Source: Nitrosophilus alvini (GTDB taxonomy: Bacteria; Campylobacterota; Campylobacteria; Campylobacterales; Nitratiruptoraceae). From it: 64,000 nt of DNA. The notes under the pieces are model-generated. The model had not been told where the DNA came from and ran no database searches. It saw only the letters and a program-made list of their open reading frames with translations. The position numbers and the translations under genes were made by a program. The DNA is taken from positions 1-64,000 of the forward strand of contig NZ_AP022847.1 of assembly GCF_015100395.1 (NCBI RefSeq), read 5' to 3'. This document shows positions 47,842-55,763 of this stretch, one piece after another (position 1 is the stretch's first letter; every line of letters begins with the position of its first letter).

Positions 47842-48450
47842 TCAGGCTTTGGAGTCGGTTTGGTTATTTGAGGTTTTTTTATCCGAATCTATCTCTTCTT
47901 CCAGCTTTTTAGCATAGCTGCCCATTGTCAGCAAGATTATACCATCGAAAAAGAGACTGATACCTACAAAGAGTCCTACTAGGATCAAAGAGTTGACTGG
48001 CCAACCTGTCAAAAACAGAACTCCTAGAACGATTGAGAGAATCCCATTGAGCAAGATAAGCCACCAGTACTTCTCTCCTTTCATTTGATATGCCAGCGCG
48101 AAGCTGGCAAATCCGTCGAAAAAGAAGTAGACCGCCAAAATAATGGCCAAAGCAGCCACTCCCGGAAACGGAAAGATCGACACAAGGATACCTGTGAGGA
48201 TGTAGATGAAGGCTTTAAGCCACCCAAGCCAATCTTTGCGATCTGTATTCCAGGTATGAAAAGCCACCCAAAAACCGCTAAAAACAAAGAGCCATGCCAC
48301 GAAGTAAGCGGTTGCTACGGACATGATTGGAGAATATAAGATCCCAACCAAGCCGAGCAGTATAAAGATCACACCGACGAACTTGGAGTGCTTGGCGAAC
48401 TGCTTCAAAACCTCTTTGTTGAGGTTTTTGATATTTTGGTATCCGACCAT
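47842..48450 (-). CDS. HdeD family (DUF308) membrane protein
   Basis: Inner-membrane protein of 202 residues with six predicted helices in three pairs, the HdeD/DUF308 repeat (for example FVGVIFILLGLVGILYSP near 23 and GILVSIFPFPGVAALAIILA near 88). HdeD contributes to acid resistance in enterics. A charged C-terminal tail (EEEIDSDKKTSNNQTDSKA) is cytoplasmic. It follows the histone-fold gene by ten bases and ends the operon. G+C is somewhat higher than in many neighbouring genes. Confidence 0.88.
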   Translation of the reverse strand: MVGYQNIKNLNKEVLKQFAKHSKFVGVIFILLGLVGILYSPIMSVATAYFVAWLFVFSGFWVAFHTWNTDRKDWLGWLKAFIYILTGILVSIFPFPGVAALAIILAVYFFFDGFASFALAYQMKGEKYWWLILLNGILSIVLGVLFLTGWPVNSLILVGLFVGISLFFDGIILLTMGSYAKKLEEEIDSDKKTSNNQTDSKA

Positions 48451-48460
48451 GATTGATCCT

Positions 48461-48907
48461 TTATAGAGTTAGGTCCATGATTTCTTTGGCGTGTTTGATC
48501 ATTTCGTGAGAAACTGCACGGTTTTCTTCCTCTATTTTTTTCATTATACGCGCCAAAACGAGGGTGAGCCCACCTACCAACTCGGGCAGAAACTTCTCGA
48601 GCTCTACCTCCAGTTCCAAAAGAGGTGGATAGGTGGCGAGTCGATCTATAATATCTTTGATCTCTAGTTCTTGCTCCAGTTTCCTGAATTCATTGATGGT
48701 TTCCTCCAAACCCTTTGTAATTGGAAGATCATATTTCCAGATTACGTCTCGGCCGTTGTATTTGGCCGTTTTTTGCCCCATAAGGAGCAGATCGTAGAGC
48801 TTTTGCTCCACAATATCGGTCACCTCTTTGGCGTGACCTTTTTTGATATCTAGACTTGCACCTTGCCTAAAGAGCTCTTCTAGATGATGAAATCCTACTA
48901 CTGCCAT
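48461..48907 (-). CDS. DUF1931 histone-fold protein
   Basis: Member of the DUF1931 family (Aquifex Aq_328 type), whose crystal structure shows two histone folds in one chain. The 148-residue protein matches across its length: AVVGFHHLEELF at the start, VEQKLYDLLLMGQKTAKYNGRD (split about 34-54), DLPITKGLEETI (near 60-71) and ELVGGLTLVLARIMKKI (near 109-125). It may bind DNA as a pseudodimer or have another role; DNA binding is not proven for all members. It lies between yfdX and hdeD with gaps of 13 and 10 bases, so one transcript is likely. Confidence 0.88.
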   Translation of the reverse strand: MAVVGFHHLEELFRQGASLDIKKGHAKEVTDIVEQKLYDLLLMGQKTAKYNGRDVIWKYDLPITKGLEETINEFRKLEQELEIKDIIDRLATYPPLLELEVELEKFLPELVGGLTLVLARIMKKIEEENRAVSHEMIKHAKEIMDLTL

Positions 48908-48920
48908 TACTTCTCCTTCC

Positions 48921-49799
48921 TTATTTATTGATAGACTTGACTGCTTTTTCTTTGAACTCTTTGAGTTTTTCGATCAGATCCTCAAAAAGTTTCATAGCTC
49001 TGTTTTTGCCTTTAACCTCTTTTTCCACCTTTTCAATCATCTCTTCAAGTTGTTCATATGTGGTGTCACTCTCACTAACATATCCAAGAGCATTTGCCTT
49101 CTTGAGAGCCAATTTGGCTTCGGCCAAGTATTCGAGTGTCTTTTTCTTATCTTTTTTGTTGGCCATGGACTGTGCCGCCTCTACTAAATGGATCGCTTGA
49201 ATCAGTGGGATTGGAGTGATTATATTGACCTCAACGAACGTGGCCAAAGCGGCATTGAGGACATTTTTGGCCTCGTCGATGCGGTTTTCGTGTAAAAATT
49301 TGGCTGCAAGTTTGAGTGCCGCCGGATAGCTAGCAAGTGGCAGACTGACAACCTTAAATACGATCTCGCTGCGTAAAGTATCAAGGATAAGTCTAGCTTC
49401 TTGAACTTTGTCTTCCTCTAAAAGTGCTTTTGCGGCAATAAGGGCAGTCTTTATATTTTGAATGCTGCCGGGATAATCGACGATTTCAATGGCGCTGTCG
49501 ATAGGAATAAGTGCAGGAGCATTGGGAGCACTCAGCACCACTTCCAGCTTGCCGATGGCATCTTCAAGATCTTTGATCGCTTTGTCTTTATCTCCTTTTT
49601 CAAGTTTTAAGAGTACTTTGTGGGTGAGAGCTACGGCTTCCACAGCCTCCTTGACGATCTTGATCTTTTTTTGCTCTTTTTGAGCCTGCTCTTTCGCTTG
49701 TGCTACTGCTTTGTTGGATTCGGCTTTACTCGCTTCACCGGCAAAGAGTCCTCCTGTCAATAAAGATGCAGCTATGAAAGAGACAAGTATCTTTCTCAT
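48921..49799 (-). CDS. YfdX family periplasmic helical protein
   Basis: Exported helix-rich protein of 292 residues. A signal peptide (about 1-20, ending GGLFAGE) is followed by YfdX-type helical repeats: EAVEAVALTHKVLLKLEKGD (about 52-71), IKTALIAAKALLEEDKVQEA (split, near 117), and ALKLAAKFLHENRIDEAKNVL (near 160-180). YfdX is induced by the EvgA acid/drug-response regulator in E. coli, and Salmonella STY3178 is a structural relative. It is the first gene of the yfdX, histone-fold, hdeD operon and has a strong AGGAGG site. Confidence 0.85.
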   Translation of the reverse strand: MRKILVSFIAASLLTGGLFAGEASKAESNKAVAQAKEQAQKEQKKIKIVKEAVEAVALTHKVLLKLEKGDKDKAIKDLEDAIGKLEVVLSAPNAPALIPIDSAIEIVDYPGSIQNIKTALIAAKALLEEDKVQEARLILDTLRSEIVFKVVSLPLASYPAALKLAAKFLHENRIDEAKNVLNAALATFVEVNIITPIPLIQAIHLVEAAQSMANKKDKKKTLEYLAEAKLALKKANALGYVSESDTTYEQLEEMIEKVEKEVKGKNRAMKLFEDLIEKLKEFKEKAVKSINK

Positions 49800-49842
49800 T
49801 GTGTGTTCCTCCTGTCATATTTTTTTTCAATCAGGTTATTTT

Positions 49843-49908
49843 AGTCTAACACGAGCCATTCGTCAGCTACTTTAGTTGCAGACTGTTTGAATGGCTACAA
49901 TTTAGACT
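49843..49908 (-). promoter_or_regulatory. nested inverted repeat in the yfdX leader
   Basis: Concentric arms: AGTCTAA (49843-49849) with TTAGACT (49902-49908) outside, AGCCATTC (49854-49861) with GAATGGCT (49889-49896) inside, and a partly paired GTCAGCTAC/GTTGCAGAC core. It lies between the Crp-like gene and yfdX. It could be an operator for the adjacent regulator or a structured leader; no T-run follows on the minus strand. Confidence 0.55.
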
Positions 49909-49921
49909 GTTTTGAGGCTTG

Positions 49922-50593
49922 TCACTTGAGCTGCAGACGGTCAATAAGTTTAGAGATGTCGGCCAGTCTTAGACGTCTGTGTTCCACTTCCAGCGAACCA
50001 TCTTTTTTTAGCTTTTGTATGTGGCGGTTGACCACATGGCGAACAGTACCGATAAGTGAAGCGATCTCTTCATGAGGGAGATCTTGGATGAGGCGAAGTG
50101 TCGCCGTCTTTGGATCAAAATGTTTGAGAAGCAGCTTGATAAAACGTGTGGAGGTGTCGTGCAGACTCAAATCGATTGCCAGTTCTTCTAAACTTCTCAT
50201 CTCGTTTGCAATGTAGCGAAAGATTATTTTTCGAAACTCTGTATTTTCGTCGATCCATCTTCGTACCATCTCGATGGGAATTTGCAAAACCCTGCTCTCT
50301 TCGTAGGTCTCTGTTATTACCTCGTGGGGCTTATCGTCGAGAAGTACGACTATGTCGAACATATCGCCGCGGCTAAGGATTTTTATAGTTTGCTCCTTGG
50401 AGGTTTCAAAGTTGAACTGGTAGACCTTGATTCGTCCTTTTATAACGAAATAGAAGTAGCGCGACGTTTCGTCACTGGTCATAGCGGGCATATTCTTGTG
50501 GTAGATGACAATCTTGCCAAAACGGTTGATATCATCGATGATCTTTGTCGGAACGCTGGAGAAGAGTTCTATGTTATAATCTCGAAACTCCAT
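49922..50593 (-). CDS. Crp/Fnr family transcription regulator without cysteines
   Basis: 223-residue regulator with an N-terminal cyclic-nucleotide-binding-like domain (FYFVIKGRIKVYQFN near 47; ILSRGDMFDIVVLLDDKPH near 73) and a C-terminal winged helix with LPHEEIASLIGTVRHVVNRHIQKL (split, about 169-192). It contains no cysteine, so it cannot hold an FNR-type iron-sulfur cluster; the usual cAMP-contact residues are also not evident. I take the ATG at 50593, overlapping the sdhB stop (TGATG). Just upstream of the yfdX operon on the same strand, it is a likely regulator of it (inference). Confidence 0.9.
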   Translation of the reverse strand: MEFRDYNIELFSSVPTKIIDDINRFGKIVIYHKNMPAMTSDETSRYFYFVIKGRIKVYQFNFETSKEQTIKILSRGDMFDIVVLLDDKPHEVITETYEESRVLQIPIEMVRRWIDENTEFRKIIFRYIANEMRSLEELAIDLSLHDTSTRFIKLLLKHFDPKTATLRLIQDLPHEEIASLIGTVRHVVNRHIQKLKKDGSLEVEHRRLRLADISKLIDRLQLK

Positions 50594-51300
50594 CAAAAAT
50601 CCAGTCCGAAGCTTCCAAAGCTTGCGAAATTTGGATTTTGATATCCGAATTGTACAGCTTTTGACTGCAGCATCATTATATCGCTTTTTGGATCTATTCC
50701 CTGTGGACAGACTTCTGTACAGTTTCCGCAAAGAGTGCAGTCCCATATGCCGTTGTTGATGACTGCTTCGATCTTCTCTTTTTTGTGGTTCTCCCTTGCA
50801 TCAACCAAATATCTCCAGTTTCTGGTAAGAGCAAAAGGTCCTAAAAATTCGGATTTTGATTCAAAAACAGGACAAGAACTCCAGCATGATGAGCACAGTA
50901 TGCAGTCACTCTGTTTTTCTATAAGTTTTTCGCCCTTTTCGTCAACTTTAGTATCGCTTTTTTCACTCAGCCAGGCTTTTGCTCTTTTAAGAGAGTCTAT
51001 GCCTTTGGAAAAATCCACACACAGATCCCTGATAATAGGCATATAGTTCAGAGCTTCTACTATATCGCCATCTTTGGGTCTGTATTCACATGCGAGCTCT
51101 TCTTTGCCGTTTACTCTTACAGCGCAGCTTCCGCATACGCCGCTTCTGCAGCCTTGCGAAAAAGTAAGAGAGGCGTCTTTTTTGCTTTTTATGAAATTCA
51201 GTGCTTCAAGCAGAGTAAGGCAATCATCGGGCACTTCATATTCCAGTAGTGCCGAAGGAGGGTCAAAATCGATATGATAGCGTTTTATTTTCAAAAGCAT
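50593..51300 (-). CDS. sdhB: succinate dehydrogenase/fumarate reductase iron-sulfur subunit, non-classical type
   Basis: Electron-transfer subunit of 235 residues. An N-terminal [2Fe-2S] domain has CRSGVCGSC and LACE (about 51-71). The C-terminal half has CILCSSCWSSCP (near 133) and CTLCGNCTEVCPQGIDP (near 193). In classical enzymes the last motif is CxxxxxC and binds [3Fe-4S]; the extra cysteine here (CxxC) is the mark of type E enzymes (archaea and Campylobacterota), which can hold a second [4Fe-4S]. No membrane subunit follows. The Crp-like gene overlaps its stop. Confidence 0.92.
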   Translation of the reverse strand: MLLKIKRYHIDFDPPSALLEYEVPDDCLTLLEALNFIKSKKDASLTFSQGCRSGVCGSCAVRVNGKEELACEYRPKDGDIVEALNYMPIIRDLCVDFSKGIDSLKRAKAWLSEKSDTKVDEKGEKLIEKQSDCILCSSCWSSCPVFESKSEFLGPFALTRNWRYLVDARENHKKEKIEAVINNGIWDCTLCGNCTEVCPQGIDPKSDIMMLQSKAVQFGYQNPNFASFGSFGLDF

Positions 51301-51393
51301 TTCAAACCTTTGGTAGTCGTTATGTATTTATACTGTTCAGTTTATTATAACAATAAAAACAAAAACAAAAGATTTAAAACAGGATTTCAGGTA

Positions 51394-51399
51394 CTATAA
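51394..51399 (+). promoter_or_regulatory. -10 box for the 51442 permease
   Basis: TATAAT in the context TACTATAATAATA, 42 bases before the permease ATG, in the gap divergent from sdhB. Confidence 0.55.
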
Positions 51400-51441
51400 T
51401 AATATTATATAGAAGAAAAGAGTTCTGAATGGGAAACTGAA

Positions 51442-52662
51442 ATGAGAATATCGCTGAAAAGAGAGATAACGTTACCTCTGCTTATATTTTACGGTCTGGG
51501 CAATATCATAGGAGCCGGTATTTATGTTCTTATCGGCGAAGTTGCCGCAATTTCCGGATATTATGCACCTTTGTCGTTTGTAGCTGCCTGTATAGTCGTT
51601 ATATTTACGGTATTTTCCTATGCGGAGCTCTCTGCCAGGTTTCCTTTCTCGGCAGCAGAAGCAGTATATGTAAAAGAGGGTTTCGGGCTAAAATCGCCTC
51701 TATTGCCTGTAGTGGTTGGTTTTATATTGGCTTTCAGCGGTCTTGTCTCTTCCGCTGCTGTTGTGAGCGGGTTTTACGGGTATGTTGAAGTTTTTATCCC
51801 TTTTTCAAGGGAGATAGTCATATTTGCGCTTGTTTTTTTGCTGTTTGCTATAGCGGCATGGGGAATAGGAGAGTCGGTTAAAACTGCTTCGTTTTTTACA
51901 CTAATAGAGATAGGCGGTCTTTTATTGGTTATTGGCGCCGGCCTTTATTATGCCGATTTTGAGAATATAGATTTTGGCAGGTTTGTTCCAAAAGCTGATA
52001 TTAGCATAATGTATTCTATATTTTTGGGCGGATTTATAGCATTTTTTGCTTTTATAGGTTTTGAAGATATGGTAAATGTTGCAGAAGAGGTGAAAAATCC
52101 CGTCAAAACACTTCCAAAAGCAATTGTTATAACAATTACAATTGCAACACTTCTATATTTTGCAATTGCTTTTGTCTCTTTGATAGTAATGTCCCCTGAA
52201 GAGTTGGCAGCAAGCAAAGCTCCCCTTGCAGATGTATTTATGAAAGCGGTTGGCGGTGATGTAAGGATTTTACATATTATCGGCATTCTCGCTGTTATTA
52301 ACGGTGCGCTTGTCCAGATAATAATGGTTTCAAGAGTTCTTTACGGTATGAGCAGCCAAGGATGGCTTCCAGAATGGCTAGGGAGAGTCCATCCCTATAC
52401 AAAAACTCCGGTTTATGCTACCGCGATTGTAGCGGCAGTTGTGTTTTTCCTGGCGGTCTGGGTAAAGATAGTTACACTTGCACAGCTTACGAGTTTTGGA
52501 ATATTGATTGTTTTTACTCTAATAAATGCAGCTTTGCTGAATATAAAAATAAAGCGGAAGAGCAGATGCGAAGGGATAAACGTTCCTTTTTTTGTACCGA
52601 TTATGGGAATAATTACAAATGTTGCTCTTATTTCGCTACAGATTTATGAATATCTCGGCTAA
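51442..52662 (+). CDS. APC family amino-acid permease, copy 1
   Basis: Inner-membrane secondary transporter of 406 residues with about twelve helices. Helix 1 has the APC motif FYGLGNIIGAGIYVLIGEVA (split; glycine-rich unwound segment near 15-25), and FIAFFAFIGFEDMVNVAEEVKNP (split, near 199-220) is the family consensus in helix 6 and the following loop. Substrate unknown. It lies between sdhB and sdhA on the opposite strand, with a four-base convergent overlap with sdhA. Confidence 0.92.
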   Translation: MRISLKREITLPLLIFYGLGNIIGAGIYVLIGEVAAISGYYAPLSFVAACIVVIFTVFSYAELSARFPFSAAEAVYVKEGFGLKSPLLPVVVGFILAFSGLVSSAAVVSGFYGYVEVFIPFSREIVIFALVFLLFAIAAWGIGESVKTASFFTLIEIGGLLLVIGAGLYYADFENIDFGRFVPKADISIMYSIFLGGFIAFFAFIGFEDMVNVAEEVKNPVKTLPKAIVITITIATLLYFAIAFVSLIVMSPEELAASKAPLADVFMKAVGGDVRILHIIGILAVINGALVQIIMVSRVLYGMSSQGWLPEWLGRVHPYTKTPVYATAIVAAVVFFLAVWVKIVTLAQLTSFGILIVFTLINAALLNIKIKRKSRCEGINVPFFVPIMGIITNVALISLQIYEYLG

Positions 52663-54374
52663 TCGATATCTTCGCAGCAGTTATCCCTAAAAGGGTCGCT
52701 TTCATCTTTATAAAAAAAATCGCTCTCATTATCACTGTTTTTTATAAGCTCATCTGTATTTTGCGCTTTAATCCTTTCGAAGTCAGCACATAAAACACCA
52801 TCCTCTTTCCAGACAATCGTATGTGCAAGATATTTTTCGTCATCTTTTTTGGGAAAATCGGATCTAAAATGCGCTCCTCTGCTCTCATTTCTGCTTATAG
52901 CGCTTACAAGCAGCGCTTCTGAAATCTCTAACATATTTCCGAATTCTATAAAATCTATGAGATTTGTATTGTATATTTTTGATTTGTCTTTTATTCCCAT
53001 GAAAGGGATCTCTCTTTGGATCTGTCTTACAGCAGACAAAACCCCTTTGAGTCTCATCTCTTCCCGAACCACGCCTGCATTTGCATAGAAAATCTTGCCT
53101 AAAAATTCCCTTTTTTCGTAAAAATCTATCTGATTCGTGAAGCCGTTGTAGACAGCTTTTATGAAATTTGCATCATTTTCCAGCGTTTCTGGTTTTTGGG
53201 TTTCGATATGAGTTATGTTTTTCGAATACTCAGCGGCGTTGAGTGCAGCCTCTTTTCCCAGAACAATGATTTCAAGCAAAGAGTTTCCTCCCAGCCTGTT
53301 TGCTCCGTGAAGCTTCGCATTGGCACATTCTCCTGCGGCATATAGTCCTTTGATATTTGTCTGCATTTTTCTGTTTACGTCTATTCCTCCCATAGTATAA
53401 TGGGCAGCAGGTTTTACCGGAATAGGCTCTTTTACCGGATCGACTCCTTCGTAAAGAATTGCAAGCTTTCTCTCCTGGGGGAGATTTTGGTCTATAAATT
53501 TCTCTCCCAGATGCGTGATATCCAAAAAGACATCATTTCCGCTCTCTATCTGAGCATGTATCGCTCTTGCCACTTCATCCCTTGTGGCAAGTTCGTCTAC
53601 AAAATGCTCTCCTTTTTGATTGATAAGTTTTCCGCCGGCTCCTCTTGCCGCTTCGCTTATAAGAATAGAGCTTTTTTTGAGTGCTGTCGGATGAAACTGT
53701 ACAAATTCAAGATCGCTTATTTTTGCACCCGCTCTCATAGCGGCAGCTATGCCGTCTGCCGTTGCGTGTGTAGAATTTGTGCTAAATCCCCAGTATATAC
53801 GGCTGTATCCGCCGGTTGCAAGAATAACGGCTTTTGCGAAGTATGCTTCGACTTCGCCGGTTCTCATATCAAGAGCGGTAACGCCGTATGCGGTGTTATC
53901 TTTCGTTATTATATTGAGCAGATATTTTTCGTTTAAAAAAGCGATATCTTCTTTGATGCACTGATCAAATAGAGTCTGAAGAATTTTTAGACCGGTATAG
54001 TCCTGCGCATAACATGCTCTGGGATTTGCCGCTCCTCCCAGCTTTCTTTGTGCTATACGTTCACCATTTCTGCTGAAAGGTGTCCCTATGGAGTCGAGCC
54101 ATCTTATGGCATCGGGAGCTTTTTTGCATACATATTCCACAATAGAGGGATCTGCGAGTCCCTGGGATGATTTGATAGTATCTTCTATATGTTTTTGTAC
54201 AGAATCATCATCAGGATAGATAACGGCGTTTATTCCGCCCTGCGCCATTGATGTCTGTGACCTTGTGGGATACGATTTGGACAAAACAGCTACCTTGAGT
54301 CCTATACTTTTGGCGGTCAAAGCGGCACTTAGCCCGGCTCCGCCACTGCCTACAATGATAATGTCGAATCTCAT
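52659..54374 (-). CDS. sdhA: succinate dehydrogenase/fumarate reductase flavoprotein subunit
   Basis: Catalytic FAD subunit of 571 residues. The FAD loop IIIVGSGGAGLSAALTA is at the N-terminus, so there is no Tat signal and the enzyme is cytoplasmic. Substrate residues are kept: QFHPTAL (near 237), EAARGAGG (near 252), ATRDEVARAI (near 276), HYTMGGIDV (near 322) and HGANRLGGNSL (near 354). The histidine that binds FAD covalently (SHT in E. coli) is glutamine here (TRSQTSMAQGG near 40), so FAD is probably non-covalent. It lies one base after a lipoprotein gene and is cut off from sdhB by the permease. Confidence 0.93.
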   Translation of the reverse strand: MRFDIIIVGSGGAGLSAALTAKSIGLKVAVLSKSYPTRSQTSMAQGGINAVIYPDDDSVQKHIEDTIKSSQGLADPSIVEYVCKKAPDAIRWLDSIGTPFSRNGERIAQRKLGGAANPRACYAQDYTGLKILQTLFDQCIKEDIAFLNEKYLLNIITKDNTAYGVTALDMRTGEVEAYFAKAVILATGGYSRIYWGFSTNSTHATADGIAAAMRAGAKISDLEFVQFHPTALKKSSILISEAARGAGGKLINQKGEHFVDELATRDEVARAIHAQIESGNDVFLDITHLGEKFIDQNLPQERKLAILYEGVDPVKEPIPVKPAAHYTMGGIDVNRKMQTNIKGLYAAGECANAKLHGANRLGGNSLLEIIVLGKEAALNAAEYSKNITHIETQKPETLENDANFIKAVYNGFTNQIDFYEKREFLGKIFYANAGVVREEMRLKGVLSAVRQIQREIPFMGIKDKSKIYNTNLIDFIEFGNMLEISEALLVSAISRNESRGAHFRSDFPKKDDEKYLAHTIVWKEDGVLCADFERIKAQNTDELIKNSDNESDFFYKDESDPFRDNCCEDID

Positions 54375-54375
54375 A

Positions 54376-54828
54376 TTATTCGCTTATTATGGGGGCTACT
54401 CTTACGATTTTGTTGCCTTTTACATATACTGCAACCCTGTCTCCAGGTCTGAGCCAGTAGGGATTGTTTTTATCAACTTTTATAACAGTCGTAACGGTTT
54501 GTCCGTTTTCAAGAGATATAGTAACCTCCTGTCCGGTATCTTCTGCAAGTTTGCTACCTACAACTCCTCCTGCTACGGCCCCTGCCACAGTAGCAACGTC
54601 TTTGCCTTTGCCCTCACCTATCTGATGCCCGAGGATTCCGCCTACAATGGCGCCAAGAATCATTCCTTCGCCACTGTCTTTGACAGATACCGTTCTTGTA
54701 GATGTAACGGTTCCTTTATAGACTATCTGTATCTCTCCCACGTCGGCTTGGGTATATCCTTTTTGTGCACATCCGGTGAAAAAAGCCATGGAAAGTGCTG
54801 CTGCAAGTATAATAAGCAGTTTTTTCAT
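54376..54828 (-). CDS. glycine-zipper outer-membrane lipoprotein (SlyB/17 kDa type)
   Basis: Lipoprotein of 150 residues. The signal peptide ends in the lipobox FTGC (Cys at 19), then an SH3-like region, a glycine-zipper helix pair (MILGAIVGGILGHQIGEG and VAGAVAGGVVGSKLAED, about 55-95) and a C-terminal strand-rich domain (RPGDRVAVYVKGNKIVRV). The family spans or sits on the outer membrane and affects envelope integrity. It overlaps the dehydrogenase gene by ATGA and precedes sdhA by one base. Confidence 0.9.
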   Translation of the reverse strand: MKKLLIILAAALSMAFFTGCAQKGYTQADVGEIQIVYKGTVTSTRTVSVKDSGEGMILGAIVGGILGHQIGEGKGKDVATVAGAVAGGVVGSKLAEDTGQEVTISLENGQTVTTVIKVDKNNPYWLRPGDRVAVYVKGNKIVRVAPIISE

Positions 54829-55763
54829 TTTATCCCCCTTGATAAGAATTCTTCTATATTTTTAGCGATGCCTTCGATTAGTCTTTCTCTGGCCTCTATG
54901 CTGGTCCAGGCTATATGCGGCGTTATGAACAGTTGTTCTTTGTTTTTTACGAAATTTAGCGGATTGTCCGGATTTATCGGCTCTTGCTCCGTTACATCAA
55001 TGCCTGCATATATCTTTTTCTCATCTATGGCTTTAGCCAGGTCTCTTTCATTTATTATACCGCCTCTGCCAAGATTTAGCAAAATAGAGTTATCTTTCAT
55101 CAAAGAGATATTTTCATAATGAAGCAGATTTTTTGTTTTTTCATTCAAAGGAGCATGAATGGAGACTATATCGCTTCTTTTTAAAAGCTCTTCAAGCTCC
55201 ACCCTTTCATATTCACTGCTTCTGTCAACTCCTGAAGCGGAGTAGTAAAGAATATTGCAGCCAAAACTCTTTGCAATATCGGCAACCCTTTTACCGATAG
55301 TTCCCAGTCCTATGATTCCCCAAGTTTTGCCTGCTATTTCGAAAAATGGGCGTCCCAGATGGGTAAAAATCTGTGATTTTGCCCACTTTCCGGTTTTTAC
55401 ATATTCGTCATAATATCCAAGACTTTCTATAAGATAAAAAGCAAGAGCAAATGTATGCTGAACCACACTTTCGGTAGAGTATCCGGCAACGTTTTTGACT
55501 GCTATCATTTTTCTTGAAGCATAGTCTAGATCCACATTGTTCATTCCCGTGGCCGCAACGCAGATAAGTCTGAGGTTGGGAGCGTTATCCATTATCTCTT
55601 TGTCTATTACAACTTTGTTGGTTATTATGATGTCGGCCTCTTTTGTTCTTTCTTTTGTCAACTCTTTGGGAGTTATTGAATATACTGTCAATTTACCGAA
55701 TTTTTCAAATTTTTTAAGATCCGCATTACCGAGTGTTTCGGCATCAAGTATTACTATATTCAT
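54825..55763 (-). CDS. D-2-hydroxyacid dehydrogenase, glycerate-dehydrogenase-like
   Basis: NAD-dependent dehydrogenase of 312 residues. It shows the Rossmann loop GIIGLGTIGKRVADIAKSFG (about 148-167) and the catalytic Arg in NLGRGGI (near 232), Glu in DVTEQEP (near 256) and His in TPHIAWTS (near 280). The sequence looks closest to hydroxypyruvate/glycerate dehydrogenases, which is inference only. It overlaps yjbQ copy 2 by 20 bases and the lipoprotein gene by four. Confidence 0.92.
   Translation of the reverse strand: MNIVILDAETLGNADLKKFEKFGKLTVYSITPKELTKERTKEADIIITNKVVIDKEIMDNAPNLRLICVAATGMNNVDLDYASRKMIAVKNVAGYSTESVVQHTFALAFYLIESLGYYDEYVKTGKWAKSQIFTHLGRPFFEIAGKTWGIIGLGTIGKRVADIAKSFGCNILYYSASGVDRSSEYERVELEELLKRSDIVSIHAPLNEKTKNLLHYENISLMKDNSILLNLGRGGIINERDLAKAIDEKKIYAGIDVTEQEPINPDNPLNFVKNKEQLFITPHIAWTSIEARERLIEGIAKNIEEFLSRGIK

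Noticed and set aside
47842-49799. Stress operon as a recently transferred island
   Set aside because: One 60-base sample at 48121 has 29 G+C and another at 41221 has 16, but samples at 48661 (24), 49261 (27) and 46681 (25) overlap the range of neighbours, and no mobility gene or boundary repeat is present.
54265-55119. 284-residue plus-strand ORF opposite sdhA, lipoprotein and dehydrogenase genes
   Set aside because: It crosses three well-supported minus-strand genes; serine- and leucine-rich shadow with no recognisable motif.
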